This document shows positions 9,054 to 18,848 of a DNA stretch of 64,000 bases, piece by piece. Source of the stretch: Paenibacillus sp. 37 (GTDB lineage Bacteria; Bacillota; Bacilli; Paenibacillales; Paenibacillaceae). The notes below the pieces were generated by a model. It was not told where the DNA came from. It did no database searches and saw nothing but the letters and a program-made list of their open reading frames with translations. The first letter of the stretch is position 1, and every line of letters begins with the position of its first letter. The position numbers were made by a program, and so were the translations under genes. The DNA lies in NCBI RefSeq assembly GCF_008386395.1, contig NZ_CP043761.1, positions 3,224,001 to 3,288,000 on the forward strand, read 5' to 3'.

Positions 9054-10439
9054 ATGAAACCAAAGAAACGCATCAGTTGGAGCGGATTTAAGAAAAAAAA
9101 AGCTGAGGACTGTGACCATCCCCAAGAACAGCACAAAGAACATCACCACGAGCATCATCATAACCACCACAATCATCACCACAATAACCACCATCATAAG
9201 TGTTTTGACAAAGAAGCTGAATTTCTTCTCAAATTAATTGGTGAGTTGAAGGGAGCAATTGTACAGGTTTTTGCCAATCCCACGCCTCATAATGTTTCAC
9301 TTCTGATTGAGGTACTGCGTAAATTACTGGCTCTGGTTCATCATTCGGATTTGAAAAAGGGAACCAAGGCAGATCTCGAAGCGGTCTTGGAGCTTACCAT
9401 TGTATCTGCAGAGGCCGTTCCATTTTCTCCGATCAGTGTAGGAAGCAATTTGCAGCAATTGCTGGATGTGCTCCTATCTGTCATTTTACAGGGGAATATC
9501 GATTCGGCTGAGAAAGATCAACTGGTCATTTTGATCCGGGCGACCGAATTGGCTATCACAACAGGGCTAAGAAACATAGGGAGTCAAGGTCCGGCAGGAC
9601 CTGCAGGACCAGCGGGTCCTCAGGGCGTGCCTGGTCCACAAGGCCCGGCAGGCGTTGCTGGTTCTCAGGGTGGTGTAGGTCCAGCTGGTACACCGGGAGC
9701 TGCTGGTGCCCAGGGACCAGCAGGTGCGACAGGTGTTACTGGAGCAACGGGTGCGGCAGGCCCAGCAGGTGGCGCAACAGGAGCGACAGGTGCAACGGGG
9801 AGTACAGGAGCAACAGGTGATCCTGGCGTAGCAGGAGCCACCGGAGTCACCGGGGCTACCGGCGCAACTGGGATTGCGGGAGTAACAGGCAGCACTGGTG
9901 TTACAGGAGCTACGGGTTCGGGCGCCATCATACCGTTTGCTTCTGGCGGACCTGCCATATTAACAACGGTTCTTGGTGGACTGGTTGGAACGACAAGCCT
10001 TATCGGTTTCGGCAGCTCGGCAACAGGAGTCAGTATTCTTGGTGGCACGATTGATTTAACGGGAACGATTGTCGGACCACTTATAAACTTTGCGTTCTCT
10101 GTTCCACGGGATGGCGTTATAACTTCGATTGCTGCCTATTTCAGTACCACAGCAGCCTTGGCCTTGGTTGGTTCAACGGTGACCATCACTGCGCAATTAT
10201 TCAGTTCACCTACTCCTGATAATGCATTTACTGCGGTTCCGGGGGCGGTCGTTACACTGGCACCTCCACTCACCGGTATTATTGCATTGGGTAGTATCTC
10301 CAACGGCATAACAACTGGATTGGCTATACCTGTGACTGCACAGACACGACTTCTGCTTGTATTCTCTGCAACGGCAACTGGACTTAGTCTTGTGAATACC
10401 GTTGTTGGCTATGCAAGTGGCGGCGTGAACATTACATGA
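9054..10439 (+). CDS. Collagen-like exosporium protein with BclB-type C-terminal domain
   Basis: 461-residue protein with a clear four-part build. Residues about 20-45 are very His-rich ([18 protein letters not shown]). Residues about 48-178 form the helical 'collagen-like repeat preface' domain ([17 protein letters not shown] onward). Residues about 180-285 are uninterrupted Gly-X-Y triplets, first [10 protein letters not shown] then GATGATG-type, the threonine-rich kind often glycosylated in BclA. The tail is the BclB exosporium domain ([26 protein letters not shown], ending [12 protein letters not shown]). TAAGGAGG (9033-9040) lies 13 nt upstream of the ATG. It is probably a filament on the spore exosporium and a natural substrate of the nearby glycan enzymes; that link is inference. 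Confidence 0.9.
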   Translation: MKPKKRISWSGFKKKKAEDCDHPQEQHKEHHHEHHHNHHNHHHNNHHHKCFDKEAEFLLKLIGELKGAIVQVFANPTPHNVSLLIEVLRKLLALVHHSDLKKGTKADLEAVLELTIVSAEAVPFSPISVGSNLQQLLDVLLSVILQGNIDSAEKDQLVILIRATELAITTGLRNIGSQGPAGPAGPAGPQGVPGPQGPAGVAGSQGGVGPAGTPGAAGAQGPAGATGVTGATGAAGPAGGATGATGATGSTGATGDPGVAGATGVTGATGATGIAGVTGSTGVTGATGSGAIIPFASGGPAILTTVLGGLVGTTSLIGFGSSATGVSILGGTIDLTGTIVGPLINFAFSVPRDGVITSIAAYFSTTAALALVGSTVTITAQLFSSPTPDNAFTAVPGAVVTLAPPLTGIIALGSISNGITTGLAIPVTAQTRLLLVFSATATGLSLVNTVVGYASGGVNIT

Positions 10440-10495
10440 TGAGATATAAATTTTGATCTGGGGCCGACTCAATCGTTTCTTTAAAAATCATAAAG

Positions 10496-10525
10496 TAACC
10501 CCATGACTCATGGGGTTAGAACTTT
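10496..10525 (+). terminator. Terminator after collagen-like gene
   Basis: Perfect 9-bp stem TAACCCCAT/ATGGGGTTA (10496-10504, 10510-10518) with a 5-nt loop, followed by a short T-run. Confidence 0.75.
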
Positions 10526-10560
10526 TTATAAATAATTGTGATATCTATTACTACCAATCA

Positions 10561-11001
10561 TTAGTAGTAAATGTCATAGCTTCCACCATAACCATTGGGT
10601 GAGTAAGCTACAATTTTATGATAACCATACAAGTTCTCAAGAGTGATGCTTTTCGTTCCATAATCAGACACGATTACTCTTCCATCTCCCTTCAGGTTTC
10701 CAATCATATCTTCAACTTTAAACACATATTCCCCTGTTGTAAGAGGGTTAAACCTAAAGGTGACTTTTCCACTCAAGTAAATATCGGTACTATATCCACC
10801 ATTGAAATATTCTCTTAAGGAATTTTGGGCAAAAATATTAATTTCTTGTGCTTGGGACTGTTGTTGTGTCTGAACTTCCTGGGAGGAAGGGTTAGTTAGC
10901 GTAAGAGCTTCATCAGCGAATACCGCTGGAACAGATGCTAAAAGCATCGCCATGGAAGAAAGAGCTGCAATTGCTGTTTTTTGATATTTTTTCACAATCA
11001 A
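10561..11001 (-). CDS. Small secreted protein of unknown function
   Basis: 146 residues (144 if GTG 10995 is used). It begins with a typical Sec signal peptide: KKYQKT, a hydrophobic core AIAALSSMAMLLASV, and a cleavage site PAVFA-DEA. A Gln-rich linker (about residues 40-52) precedes a ~90-residue beta-rich domain (DIYLSGKVTFRFNPLTTGEYVFKVEDMIG) ending in GGSYDIYY. I do not recognise the family. AAGGAG is 4 nt before TTG 11001 and 10 nt before GTG 10995. No close partner exists: the collagen gene converges on it and ~870 bp of AT-rich DNA lies upstream. Confidence 0.7.
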   Translation of the reverse strand: MIVKKYQKTAIAALSSMAMLLASVPAVFADEALTLTNPSSQEVQTQQQSQAQEINIFAQNSLREYFNGGYSTDIYLSGKVTFRFNPLTTGEYVFKVEDMIGNLKGDGRVIVSDYGTKSITLENLYGYHKIVAYSPNGYGGSYDIYY

Positions 11002-11872
11002 ACATCTCCTTATGGTATATAAAATTTAAATTAGATTAGAGTTCGTACTGTTCACAAAAAGACAAAAGATCAATAGAGCAGTAGCTTTCCTCACAGTCAT
11101 TTCCTAGGATGAGAGTAAGGTTGATCTGGCGCCAAATGTATGTTACAAGATAATCGTACATTTAATTCCAAATATATACAATACTATTCTCAGGATTTTC
11201 TATACTATTTTTGTTAAATATATACTTTATTCATATATAGTTCACAAAGTAACATTTATAAGCTCAGACGATTACGGAGAGGTTATACACGATTCGAACA
11301 CGCCATAAACGAAAATTGACACAGCAGGATGAGCCTCTGCTTTGCCACATTGTTTGAATAGTAATCTTGAACATCAAGTCGTAGTTTCATAGAACTACTA
11401 CATTTGTTCATTAAGCGAAATGAAATACATAAATGCGAAATGAGAGTATGAATACGTAAGCGACAGGAGACACATAAAATCATTAAATAGACTTATTTTC
11501 TATATTTTTCAATAAAGTGCTTGTATATATCGAATAATGATTTTATACTATACCAATAAAATCCAATTAAATTCCTAATCGACTATTATATGTAATTAAA
11601 TTGTTTAACTACTCACTCGAATCACGATCGAAAGTCATATCCACCACTCCTTAGCAAGCGTTCTGCTAACGCTCCAGATTACCCTTCCACATGAATGCTT
11701 ATAGACATTCACTCTCATTGCATTATTCAAACACCCAAACTATTCACTCACATGGTTTAATCCGACTCAATCAATCTCCTAAACTTCCAAGTAAAAAAAC
11801 ATAGACTAATCTGTTATCTCTTCTGACTCATATTGATCCCTAACCAGACCTGTAAAGGAGGTGAGGCTTTAT
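11002..11872. other. AT-rich gene-poor stretch
   Basis: About 870 bp of AT-rich sequence without a convincing gene. Short reading frames here lack ribosome binding sites and resemble no family. Only small hairpins are visible, such as GTAGTT/AACTAC at 11381-11398 and AGCGTT/AACGCT near 11655-11672. It presumably carries the upstream regulatory regions of the secreted protein gene (leftwards) and of the protease gene (rightwards). Confidence 0.5.
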
Positions 11873-11956
11873 GTGAAATCCAGAGTATCTATCTCGTCCG
11901 CAATAAAGGTTATATACCGTTTTATTCTGCAGAGAAGGGCATATGTACCAGACTAA
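11873..11956 (+). CDS. Possible 27-residue leader peptide upstream of protease gene
   Basis: A GTG-initiated frame with an almost ideal ribosome binding site, AAAGGAGGTGA at 11854-11864, 8 nt upstream. It encodes VKSRVSISSAIKV, then IYRFILQRRAYVPD, a basic peptide, and stops 32 nt before the protease start codon, which has its own site. An ATG two bases earlier is followed at once by TGA. The strength of the site argues for real initiation. The role (regulatory leader, small peptide or translational coupling) is unknown. Confidence 0.45.
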   Translation: MKSRVSISSAIKVIYRFILQRRAYVPD

Positions 11957-11988
11957 ATTAAAAAACCGGGTAAAAGGAGTGGAAAAGT

Positions 11989-14900
11989 TTGATAAAGATT
12001 AATCGGTTACGCAAGCCCATCTCCATGGGGCTCTCGCTTCTCCTTGCATTTTCGATCATTCATCCGGTTTCAGCTGAAAACTCCACATCATCCAAATTGG
12101 ATATGAAATCTGGACTTGCCAAAGTTACGGAGTCCAAAGTAAACGCCAAATTGACCAAAGAATTTGATGGTAGTGAGTATGTTACCTATCTGGTTAAAAT
12201 GAAGGAACAGGTGGATACAGCAGCAGTCTCCAAACAGGCCCTTGAAAAGGCGACCATAGCCAAACAAACGGCTTCAGCCACAAAGCTGTCCGTTCGTAAT
12301 TCGGTCGTCAGCTCTCTGCGAGAAACGGCCTCGCGTACACAATATCCATTGGAAACTTATCTGGAAAAGGAAGTTGACCTGGGTAAGGTTAAAGAATATA
12401 AAAGCTATTTTATTGTCAATTCATTGGCAGTGACGAGTACCAAAGAAGTCATGGAACAGATTGCGCTGCTGCCTGAGGTGGAGAAGATTCTACCGAATGA
12501 GACACGATACTTACAGAAAGCCGAAGTGAGTAAAGAACCGGCGAATGCGGCATCAGGCAAAGATGCTGTACAAACGCCAGCTAAAGACTCTTCAGTCGGA
12601 GTTAAAGACAAGGAGCCTGCTGCCAAGGACAAGCTTGCGACTGAAAACGTGGAATGGAACCTGGATTACATCAATGCGCCAGCCGTGTGGGATCGGGGCA
12701 TCGATGGAACAGGGATTGTTGTTGCTAATCTGGACAGTGGTGTGGATTATACCCACCCGGCGCTTCGCAGCAAATGGCGGGGACTGGATGCTTCGGGCAA
12801 TATCGTTGATCCCGAACTAAGCTGGTATGATCCGCACAGTAATGCTTCCCTCCCTGCGGACGAAGACGGACATGGTACTCACACGATGGGTACGATGGTT
12901 GGCTCTGAAGCGAATGGCACCAACCAGATCGGGGTTGCTCCCGGTGCGAAATGGATTGGTGTACGGATATTCAATCCGGAAACAACGGATGCCATTATTC
13001 TGGATGGCGGACAGTGGTTGATCGCTCCAGTGGATGCGGAAGGCAATCTGCATCCTGAACTTGCACCGGATGTGGTAAACAACTCGTGGGGTGGAGGTGC
13101 CGGACTGGATGAATGGTTCCGTCCTATGGTGCAAGCCTGGCGTGATGCTCAGATTTTTCCGGAATTCTCAGCAGGAAATGTGAGACTGGGTAACCCGGGC
13201 GGACCTGGTTCTGTTGCTAACCCGGCTAACTATCCTGAAAGTTTTGCTACAGGAGCAACCGATATCAACGGAAATCTGGCTTCGTTCTCCCTACTGGGCC
13301 CATCCCCTTATGATGAGATCAAACCGGAAGTATCTGCCCCTGGTGTGAATATCCGTTCATCAGTTCCGGGCGGTGTATATGAAGGAGGCTGGAACGGAAC
13401 ATCCATGGCAGGTCCGCATACAACCGCCCTTGCTGCACTGCTGCTTCAGGCCAATCATTCCCTTACCGTGGATCAGCTGGAGCAGATCATTACAGATACA
13501 GCCACGCCGAGAACGGATAGTCAGTATCCGACCTCTCCTAATAACGGCTACGGTCACGGCATTATTAATGCCCTTGATGCTGTGGGTTCTGTACTCGAAG
13601 GGATTGGAACAGTATCCGGCAGAGTGGTTACAGCCGGAGATGATCTGGAAGAGCCAGTACTGGCACATACCCCTGTCAATTCAGCCTTTACAGGCATTGA
13701 TATACCATTAACCGCTCATGTGACAGATAACGTCGCGGTAGTCTCTGTTGAGGCTTTTGCCAAAACGACAGGTACCAACCAGTACGTCTATCTGCCGATG
13801 AATCGAATTGCTGGAGATAACAAAGATGGGACGTATACAGCGACAATCCCTGCTTTTCTTATTGAATCGCAAGGTGTGGAGTATTATATCCGAGTGAATG
13901 ATTACGGCAACAACGGATTCGAAAGTCAGGTATATAAAGTGGCTGTGTCCAATGGTGTGCAGCCAGGATACCTTCAGGATTTTGAAGAAGATCAGCTGGG
14001 CTTCACGACTGGTGGTACCGGAAGTACCTGGGTATGGGGAACACCAAGCAGTGGTCCTGGAAATGCATACTCCGGTGACAAGGTAATTGCAACCAATCTG
14101 CAAGGGACTTATGTAGCGAATAGCAATGCATATCTGCTTGCGCCGCCAATTGATCTCACCGAGAGTCCAGAAGGTGCGTTATTATCCTTCAAGCACTGGT
14201 ATGACTTGGAGAATAACATCGACTTTGGCAAGGTATACATCGCTTCCGAGGATAGCGATTTTGTGTTCCAAGAACTGTTAACCTTCACGGGTACAGGTGG
14301 CAATTGGAAGACACAATATGTGGATCTTCGCGAATACGCGGGACAGCAGGTGTTCATCAAGTTCAATCTGACGAGTGATAATTCATTGCAAAAGGCTGGC
14401 TGGTACATTGATGATTTCGCTGTAGAAGAGCTGGATGAGATTGCTCCGGGCGCACCTGCCGGATTGTCTGCGACTGCCGATATTCTTGGTAATGTAGCCT
14501 TGAGTTGGACTGGTCCGAACGATGAGGATCTTGAATCCTATATCGTATATCGCTCCACAACCGCAGGTGCAGGTTATGAATCCATTGGAACTGCAACCGG
14601 AACAACGTTTACAGATACGGCTACGGTGACAGATTCGACGTATTACTATACCGTTGCCGCACTTGATTATAGTGGCAATGAAAGCGATAAATCGAATGAG
14701 GTCTCCATTACAGTAGAGGTGCCTCAGGATATCTACATCGATCATTTCGATGGCAGTGATGATAACGGCTGGACTCATTCAGGAACCAAAGATGAGTGGG
14801 AACGCGGCATTCCGGTAACGGGACCTGCCAGCGCGGTTTCTCCGCCGAATGTCTGGGCGACTGATCTCGACAATACGTATGAGAGTGGCTCCAACTATTC

Positions 14901-17235
14901 ACTCGTATCTCCGGTCATTGATTTGACGGATGTGTCCGAAGGAACACTCACGTTTAATCATTGGTACGAGATTGAGAGTGGATACGACTACGGGTATGTG
15001 GAAGTCACCAAGGATGGTGGAACCACATGGTCAGAACTGGGCAAATTCTCACATAGTACAAACGGTAAACAATGGACACCCGTATTTTATGATCTGGATG
15101 CACTTACCGGTAATGAAGTTCAATTCCGGTTCCGCCTGACCTCAGATAACAGTGTTGTGAAGACAGGCTGGTTCATTGATGATTTCCGTGTACTGGGAGT
15201 TGCTGCGGAGACGGTAACGGAGGACAGTGCGGTTGTGCTTAACAATGACAAACCGAAACCGTCTTATGATAATCCATGGTACAAAATTTCGCGGACTGAC
15301 AAAGCGGAATTTAACAAAACGAAACAGCAACAACCGGAAGTTGAAAAACCGGAAACAGGTTCGGTTAATCCACAAAGCCTGCCTGCAAGTGCAACGGTTA
15401 CTGTACTGGAAACCGGACGTTCGGTGAAGACAGATCCAGCTACAGGCAAGTATAACTTCACACACGTAGCAGGTGATTACACGTTAAAAGCTGAAGCATA
15501 TGGATATTATCCTCGAACTCAGCAGGTAACGATCACGGATGGCAATGGTGCCAAAGCCAACTTTAATCTGGAGGCGATCCCGCATGGGCAGATTGAAGGT
15601 GTTGTAACGGATGAGCGGACAGGACAACCTCTGGCTGATGCTTCCGTTCTCGTGGTGGAAGATGCCAATGTAGGCGAAGTCCACACAGGTTCAGATGGTA
15701 GCTTCGTTATTCAGGTACTGGAAGGAAGTTATACTCTGTCCATCCGTGCTGCTGATTACTACAGTAAAACCGTTACTGTAACTGTACCTGGTAATGGTAC
15801 GGCAGAGGCGAATGTTGCCTTGAAACCGTTCATCGGTTTTCCAGGGGAAATTGCTTATGATGATGGAACAGCAGAGAACGCACGAGCTTTTAACGCTGCG
15901 GATAACGCCTGGGCAGTTCGAATGACACCAGAGCTGGAGACCGCTCAACTGACAGGTGCATCGTTCCGATTCTGGAACACCGAATGGCCTGTACCTGGAG
16001 GCACAGCGTTCCAATATGCCGTATATGATGCATCGGGTGCGGGCGGAGCTCCGGGACGACAACTGGCTGGACCATTTGACGGTACTGCACTTCGTAACGA
16101 TCAATGGACAACTGTTGAATTCTCGGAACCGGTCATTGTAACGGGTGATTTCTATATCGTGTACGTACAGAGTTTAGCTGGAACTAGCGCTCCGGGACTC
16201 GCTACCGATGAGGATGGTCCAAATGCAGGTCGAAGCTGGCAGCGAGTAGGTGGAGCGTGGAGCACTTCACCTGATGAAGAAGGTAACTACATGATTCGTG
16301 CAGTTGTGAGATATCCGGTAAATGCACCTGTGCTCACAGCACCTGCGAACACGTATACGAATCAATCATCCTTCACCGTGTCGGGAACGTCTCCGGCATC
16401 CGGCGCTCAGATCAAGATCTACAACGGCAAAGATCTGGCTGGTACGACAACTGTGGTAAATGGGAAGTTCTCTTACGGTGTGAAACTCCGTTCTGGGATT
16501 AATGCGATTACTGCCGAGGCAGTGGTGGACGGGAAAACGACCGACCGCTCACTCCCCGTCGTCATTATTCTGGATCAGACCAAACCGCAGTTGACCATTG
16601 TTACGCCAACTCAAGGAGATCGCATCAATGCGGAAGTTGTTCACGTAACGGGTAATGTCGTGGAACAATTCCTCGATAAGTTGACTGTTAACGGACAAAC
16701 CGTACAAGTGGGCAAAGACAGAAGCTTCAGTCATCGCGTATTGGTTAACGAAGGCGAGAACACGATTACCATTACAGCAACCGATCTCGCTGGCAATAAA
16801 ACTACCGTAACCCGCACCGTCTACGTGGAAACGGCGTTGCCAGAACTTACGAATATTACTCCGGCTGAGGATGTTCGAATCACATCAGGAGAGAGTGTTA
16901 CTGTTTCATTTGACAGTAAACCTGGTTTGCAAGCATCTTTCCGGATTCAGTTACCGCTGAATCTGAATGCCCAAGGGGCAGGAGAGATTCCATTAGTGGA
17001 GACCGAACCTGGTCGTTACACGGGTACGTACACAACACCTTCATCCCTTGTTCTGGATGGTGGAGTCATTGTGATTCGAGCTCAGGATGCAGCAGGCAAC
17101 AAAGTAGAGGCGGAAGCAGCTGGACGATTGTTCGTCAGCGCAGCACAAGAACAATCCGTTCCAGAACCAGATTCGAGCCCTGAAGAGACTGAAACGGAAG
17201 TGAGTCCACCGTCTGCTGAGGGTCTGCAACCTTAA
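11989..17235 (+). CDS. Large secreted subtilisin-like (S8) protease, bacillopeptidase F-like
   Basis: 1748-residue secreted serine protease. Start is TTG 11989 with AAAAGGAGTGG 6 nt upstream, then a signal peptide ending near VSA-EN. An inhibitor-like propeptide precedes the catalytic domain, whose triad is Asp249 (NLDSGVD), His295 (DGHGTH) and Ser472 (GTSMAGPH), with oxyanion Asn397 (SAGN). Downstream are two related jelly-roll modules (about 663-815 and 910-1070, each with SPVIDLT/APPIDLT and 'GWYIDDF/GWFIDDF') separated by a fibronectin III domain, two carboxypeptidase-regulatory-like domains (about 1120-1280), and tandem Ig-like domains, one with NAINTITAEA-type bacterial Ig sequence. No sortase motif or S-layer domain is seen, so the protein is probably released. 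It is longer than B. subtilis Bpr (about 1430 aa). Confidence 0.92.
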   Translation: MIKINRLRKPISMGLSLLLAFSIIHPVSAENSTSSKLDMKSGLAKVTESKVNAKLTKEFDGSEYVTYLVKMKEQVDTAAVSKQALEKATIAKQTASATKLSVRNSVVSSLRETASRTQYPLETYLEKEVDLGKVKEYKSYFIVNSLAVTSTKEVMEQIALLPEVEKILPNETRYLQKAEVSKEPANAASGKDAVQTPAKDSSVGVKDKEPAAKDKLATENVEWNLDYINAPAVWDRGIDGTGIVVANLDSGVDYTHPALRSKWRGLDASGNIVDPELSWYDPHSNASLPADEDGHGTHTMGTMVGSEANGTNQIGVAPGAKWIGVRIFNPETTDAIILDGGQWLIAPVDAEGNLHPELAPDVVNNSWGGGAGLDEWFRPMVQAWRDAQIFPEFSAGNVRLGNPGGPGSVANPANYPESFATGATDINGNLASFSLLGPSPYDEIKPEVSAPGVNIRSSVPGGVYEGGWNGTSMAGPHTTALAALLLQANHSLTVDQLEQIITDTATPRTDSQYPTSPNNGYGHGIINALDAVGSVLEGIGTVSGRVVTAGDDLEEPVLAHTPVNSAFTGIDIPLTAHVTDNVAVVSVEAFAKTTGTNQYVYLPMNRIAGDNKDGTYTATIPAFLIESQGVEYYIRVNDYGNNGFESQVYKVAVSNGVQPGYLQDFEEDQLGFTTGGTGSTWVWGTPSSGPGNAYSGDKVIATNLQGTYVANSNAYLLAPPIDLTESPEGALLSFKHWYDLENNIDFGKVYIASEDSDFVFQELLTFTGTGGNWKTQYVDLREYAGQQVFIKFNLTSDNSLQKAGWYIDDFAVEELDEIAPGAPAGLSATADILGNVALSWTGPNDEDLESYIVYRSTTAGAGYESIGTATGTTFTDTATVTDSTYYYTVAALDYSGNESDKSNEVSITVEVPQDIYIDHFDGSDDNGWTHSGTKDEWERGIPVTGPASAVSPPNVWATDLDNTYESGSNYSLVSPVIDLTDVSEGTLTFNHWYEIESGYDYGYVEVTKDGGTTWSELGKFSHSTNGKQWTPVFYDLDALTGNEVQFRFRLTSDNSVVKTGWFIDDFRVLGVAAETVTEDSAVVLNNDKPKPSYDNPWYKISRTDKAEFNKTKQQQPEVEKPETGSVNPQSLPASATVTVLETGRSVKTDPATGKYNFTHVAGDYTLKAEAYGYYPRTQQVTITDGNGAKANFNLEAIPHGQIEGVVTDERTGQPLADASVLVVEDANVGEVHTGSDGSFVIQVLEGSYTLSIRAADYYSKTVTVTVPGNGTAEANVALKPFIGFPGEIAYDDGTAENARAFNAADNAWAVRMTPELETAQLTGASFRFWNTEWPVPGGTAFQYAVYDASGAGGAPGRQLAGPFDGTALRNDQWTTVEFSEPVIVTGDFYIVYVQSLAGTSAPGLATDEDGPNAGRSWQRVGGAWSTSPDEEGNYMIRAVVRYPVNAPVLTAPANTYTNQSSFTVSGTSPASGAQIKIYNGKDLAGTTTVVNGKFSYGVKLRSGINAITAEAVVDGKTTDRSLPVVIILDQTKPQLTIVTPTQGDRINAEVVHVTGNVVEQFLDKLTVNGQTVQVGKDRSFSHRVLVNEGENTITITATDLAGNKTTVTRTVYVETALPELTNITPAEDVRITSGESVTVSFDSKPGLQASFRIQLPLNLNAQGAGEIPLVETEPGRYTGTYTTPSSLVLDGGVIVIRAQDAAGNKVEAEAAGRLFVSAAQEQSVPEPDSSPEETETEVSPPSAEGLQP

Positions 17236-17286
17236 TTATGCAAAGTATGAGATGGATGAAAACTACATTTTGACCATCTAAGCAAG

Positions 17287-17326
17287 AAGCCGATAAGCCG
17301 AGGTATTAGGGCTTGTCGGCTTTTTG
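17287..17326 (+). terminator. Terminator after protease gene
   Basis: Stem AAGCCGATAAGCC / GGCTTGTCGGCTT with a 10-nt loop and a T5 run. Confidence 0.85.
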
Positions 17327-17426
17327 TTGTATCTCGATTCACATCTGACGCCTAAGATTAATGAAGCATCCATTGGGAAGCTTTTTCTTTTGCTCTCATA
17401 TGACAGCAGGTGAGTTGTCTCCGTTC

Positions 17427-17455
17427 TTCACATTAATGATATAACATGATATATT
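17427..17455 (+). promoter_or_regulatory. Sigma-A promoter of the GntR/LacI-type regulator
   Basis: TTCACA at 17427-17432, 17-nt spacer, TATATT at 17450-17455, about 45 nt before the regulator's start codon. Confidence 0.55.
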
Positions 17456-17501
17456 AGGATGTAGAACATGAGAAGTATGGGTATTTATGGAGGTGCTTGT
17501 A

Positions 17502-18665
17502 TTGGGGAAAGACTCGGCATCCAAGCCGATGTATGAACAGATCTTTGAATCCTTGCGCGAACGGATACAGCTTCATCAATATCAAGTGGGTGAACGTGTT
17601 CCTTCGGAGAAGGAATTATGTGATGAATTCGGAGTGAGCCGGATTACAACGAAAAAGGCGCTTGAAATGTTGGCGAGTGAACAATTGATTGTTCGTCAGC
17701 CGGGACGGGGTTCTTTTGTAGCTGATACAGCAGATATGACACAAGAAAGACCTAACAGACCTGCTCCGCGTGCTGCGATCAAAGATCCAGAGAAGAAGCT
17801 GCTCATTGGTCTGGTCATCACTAACTTCAGCGATATGTATGGTACAGAACTGTTATATGGTATGGAGGAAGCTTCGCGAGAGCATGATTGTTTTCTCGTA
17901 CTTAGACGCTCCTTCGGGATTCCCGAGCAGGAGGAACAGAGCATTCAGGAACTGCTGGAACTGGGTGTGGATGGATTGATTATTTTCCCGGCACAAGGTG
18001 AATATTTCAGCGATGAGATTCTTAAATTGGTCGTTAACAAATTCCCGTTTGTCCTGATTGACCGGTACTTGAAAGGCATTCCGGCTTCATCTGTGAGTAC
18101 GGATAATGTAGGCGCGGCGCGAGAAGGGATGAATTATTTGTTCGATCTCGGTCACCGACACATCGCTTTTCTGACGCAGCCTCCGGCGAACACTACACCG
18201 ATTGAAGAACGAATTGAAGGAATCATTGAGGCTCATAATGATCAAGGAGTGCTGGTGAACAGGGAACTGTGGTTAGAATCTTTTCTTTCGACACTGCCAA
18301 GTGTGTTTGATCCTCAAGTCGAGGTCCGTGATGTGGAGACACTGGTGGAACATTTACAGAAATACCCCCAGATTACTGCACTCTTTGCTGCGGAGTATCA
18401 TATTGCTTTACTTGCAGAACAGGCAGCGGATCGGCTTGGTCTGAGGATACCTGAAGATATGTCCATCATTTGTTTTGACAGTCCAAACGCTGCCGAAGGA
18501 AGCCGTGTAACACATATGAGACAAAGCCAGTTTGATATGGGAAAACAGGCGTTCGAGATGGTGCTTCAGAGTATGCAGAACAACGAGATGGCAGTGAATA
18601 GGGTTATTTTGCCTGCCCGTTTGGTGAAGGGTAAGTCAACAAGTATGGTGAAACAAAAGGGTTAA
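17502..18665 (+). CDS. AraR-type regulator (GntR DNA-binding domain, LacI-like sensor)
   Basis: 387-residue repressor. Residues about 8-75 form a GntR winged helix (PMYEQIFESLRERI, VPSEKELCDEFGVSRITTKKALEML, GRGSFV). Residues about 95-380 form a periplasmic-binding-protein-like sensor (IGLVITNFSDMYGTELLYG, DGLIIFPAQ, DLGHRHIAFLTQP, IPEDMSIICFDS). This combination matches AraR-type sugar-responsive regulators. Start TTG 17502 is chosen because GGAGGTG (17489-17495) lies 6 nt upstream; ATG 17487 overlaps that site. It precedes the GH125/ABC/GH38 operon in the same direction but has its own terminator, so it is probably the local mannoside sensor. Confidence 0.9.
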   Translation: MGKDSASKPMYEQIFESLRERIQLHQYQVGERVPSEKELCDEFGVSRITTKKALEMLASEQLIVRQPGRGSFVADTADMTQERPNRPAPRAAIKDPEKKLLIGLVITNFSDMYGTELLYGMEEASREHDCFLVLRRSFGIPEQEEQSIQELLELGVDGLIIFPAQGEYFSDEILKLVVNKFPFVLIDRYLKGIPASSVSTDNVGAAREGMNYLFDLGHRHIAFLTQPPANTTPIEERIEGIIEAHNDQGVLVNRELWLESFLSTLPSVFDPQVEVRDVETLVEHLQKYPQITALFAAEYHIALLAEQAADRLGLRIPEDMSIICFDSPNAAEGSRVTHMRQSQFDMGKQAFEMVLQSMQNNEMAVNRVILPARLVKGKSTSMVKQKG

Positions 18666-18698
18666 TTTTAGCAACTTAATATTCATTGTGTTCAATCA

Positions 18699-18728
18699 GG
18701 GACTTCGTGTAAACGAGGTCTCTTTTTT
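18699..18728 (+). terminator. Terminator after AraR-type regulator
   Basis: Stem GGGACTTCGT / ACGAGGTCTC with a 4-nt loop followed by six T. Confidence 0.8.
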
Positions 18729-18790
18729 ATGCGGATAAAATGGGGAGAATTACTTTAAATGGTATACTATTTATTGTCCTTAAATTAAAA

Positions 18791-18800
18791 TAGCATGCTA
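18791..18800. promoter_or_regulatory. Palindrome upstream of mannosidase operon promoter
   Basis: TAGCATGCTA is a perfect 10-bp palindrome 17 nt upstream of the -35 box. It is a candidate operator for the adjacent GntR-type regulator, without further support. Confidence 0.3.
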
Positions 18801-18817
18801 ATATACAAATAAATATA

Positions 18818-18846
18818 TTGACATAACATTACATTCGTTTTAGGAT
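18818..18846 (+). promoter_or_regulatory. Strong sigma-A promoter of the mannoside operon
   Basis: Consensus TTGACA at 18818-18823, 17-nt spacer, TAGGAT at 18841-18846, 42 nt before the GH125 start. Confidence 0.7.
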
Positions 18847-18848
18847 GA

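Noticed and set aside
9600..9920. Short tandem DNA repeats taken for a CRISPR array
   Set aside because: The 9-18-bp periodicity encodes collagen triplets in frame; there are no spacers or cas genes.
9665..10048. Pro/Val/Ala-rich - strand frame opposite the collagen-like repeats
   Set aside because: The composition is the mirror of the Gly-X-Y repeat; no start signal, so not a gene.
11283..11483. 66-codon - strand frame in the AT-rich gap
   Set aside because: No ribosome binding site, biased composition and no recognisable features.
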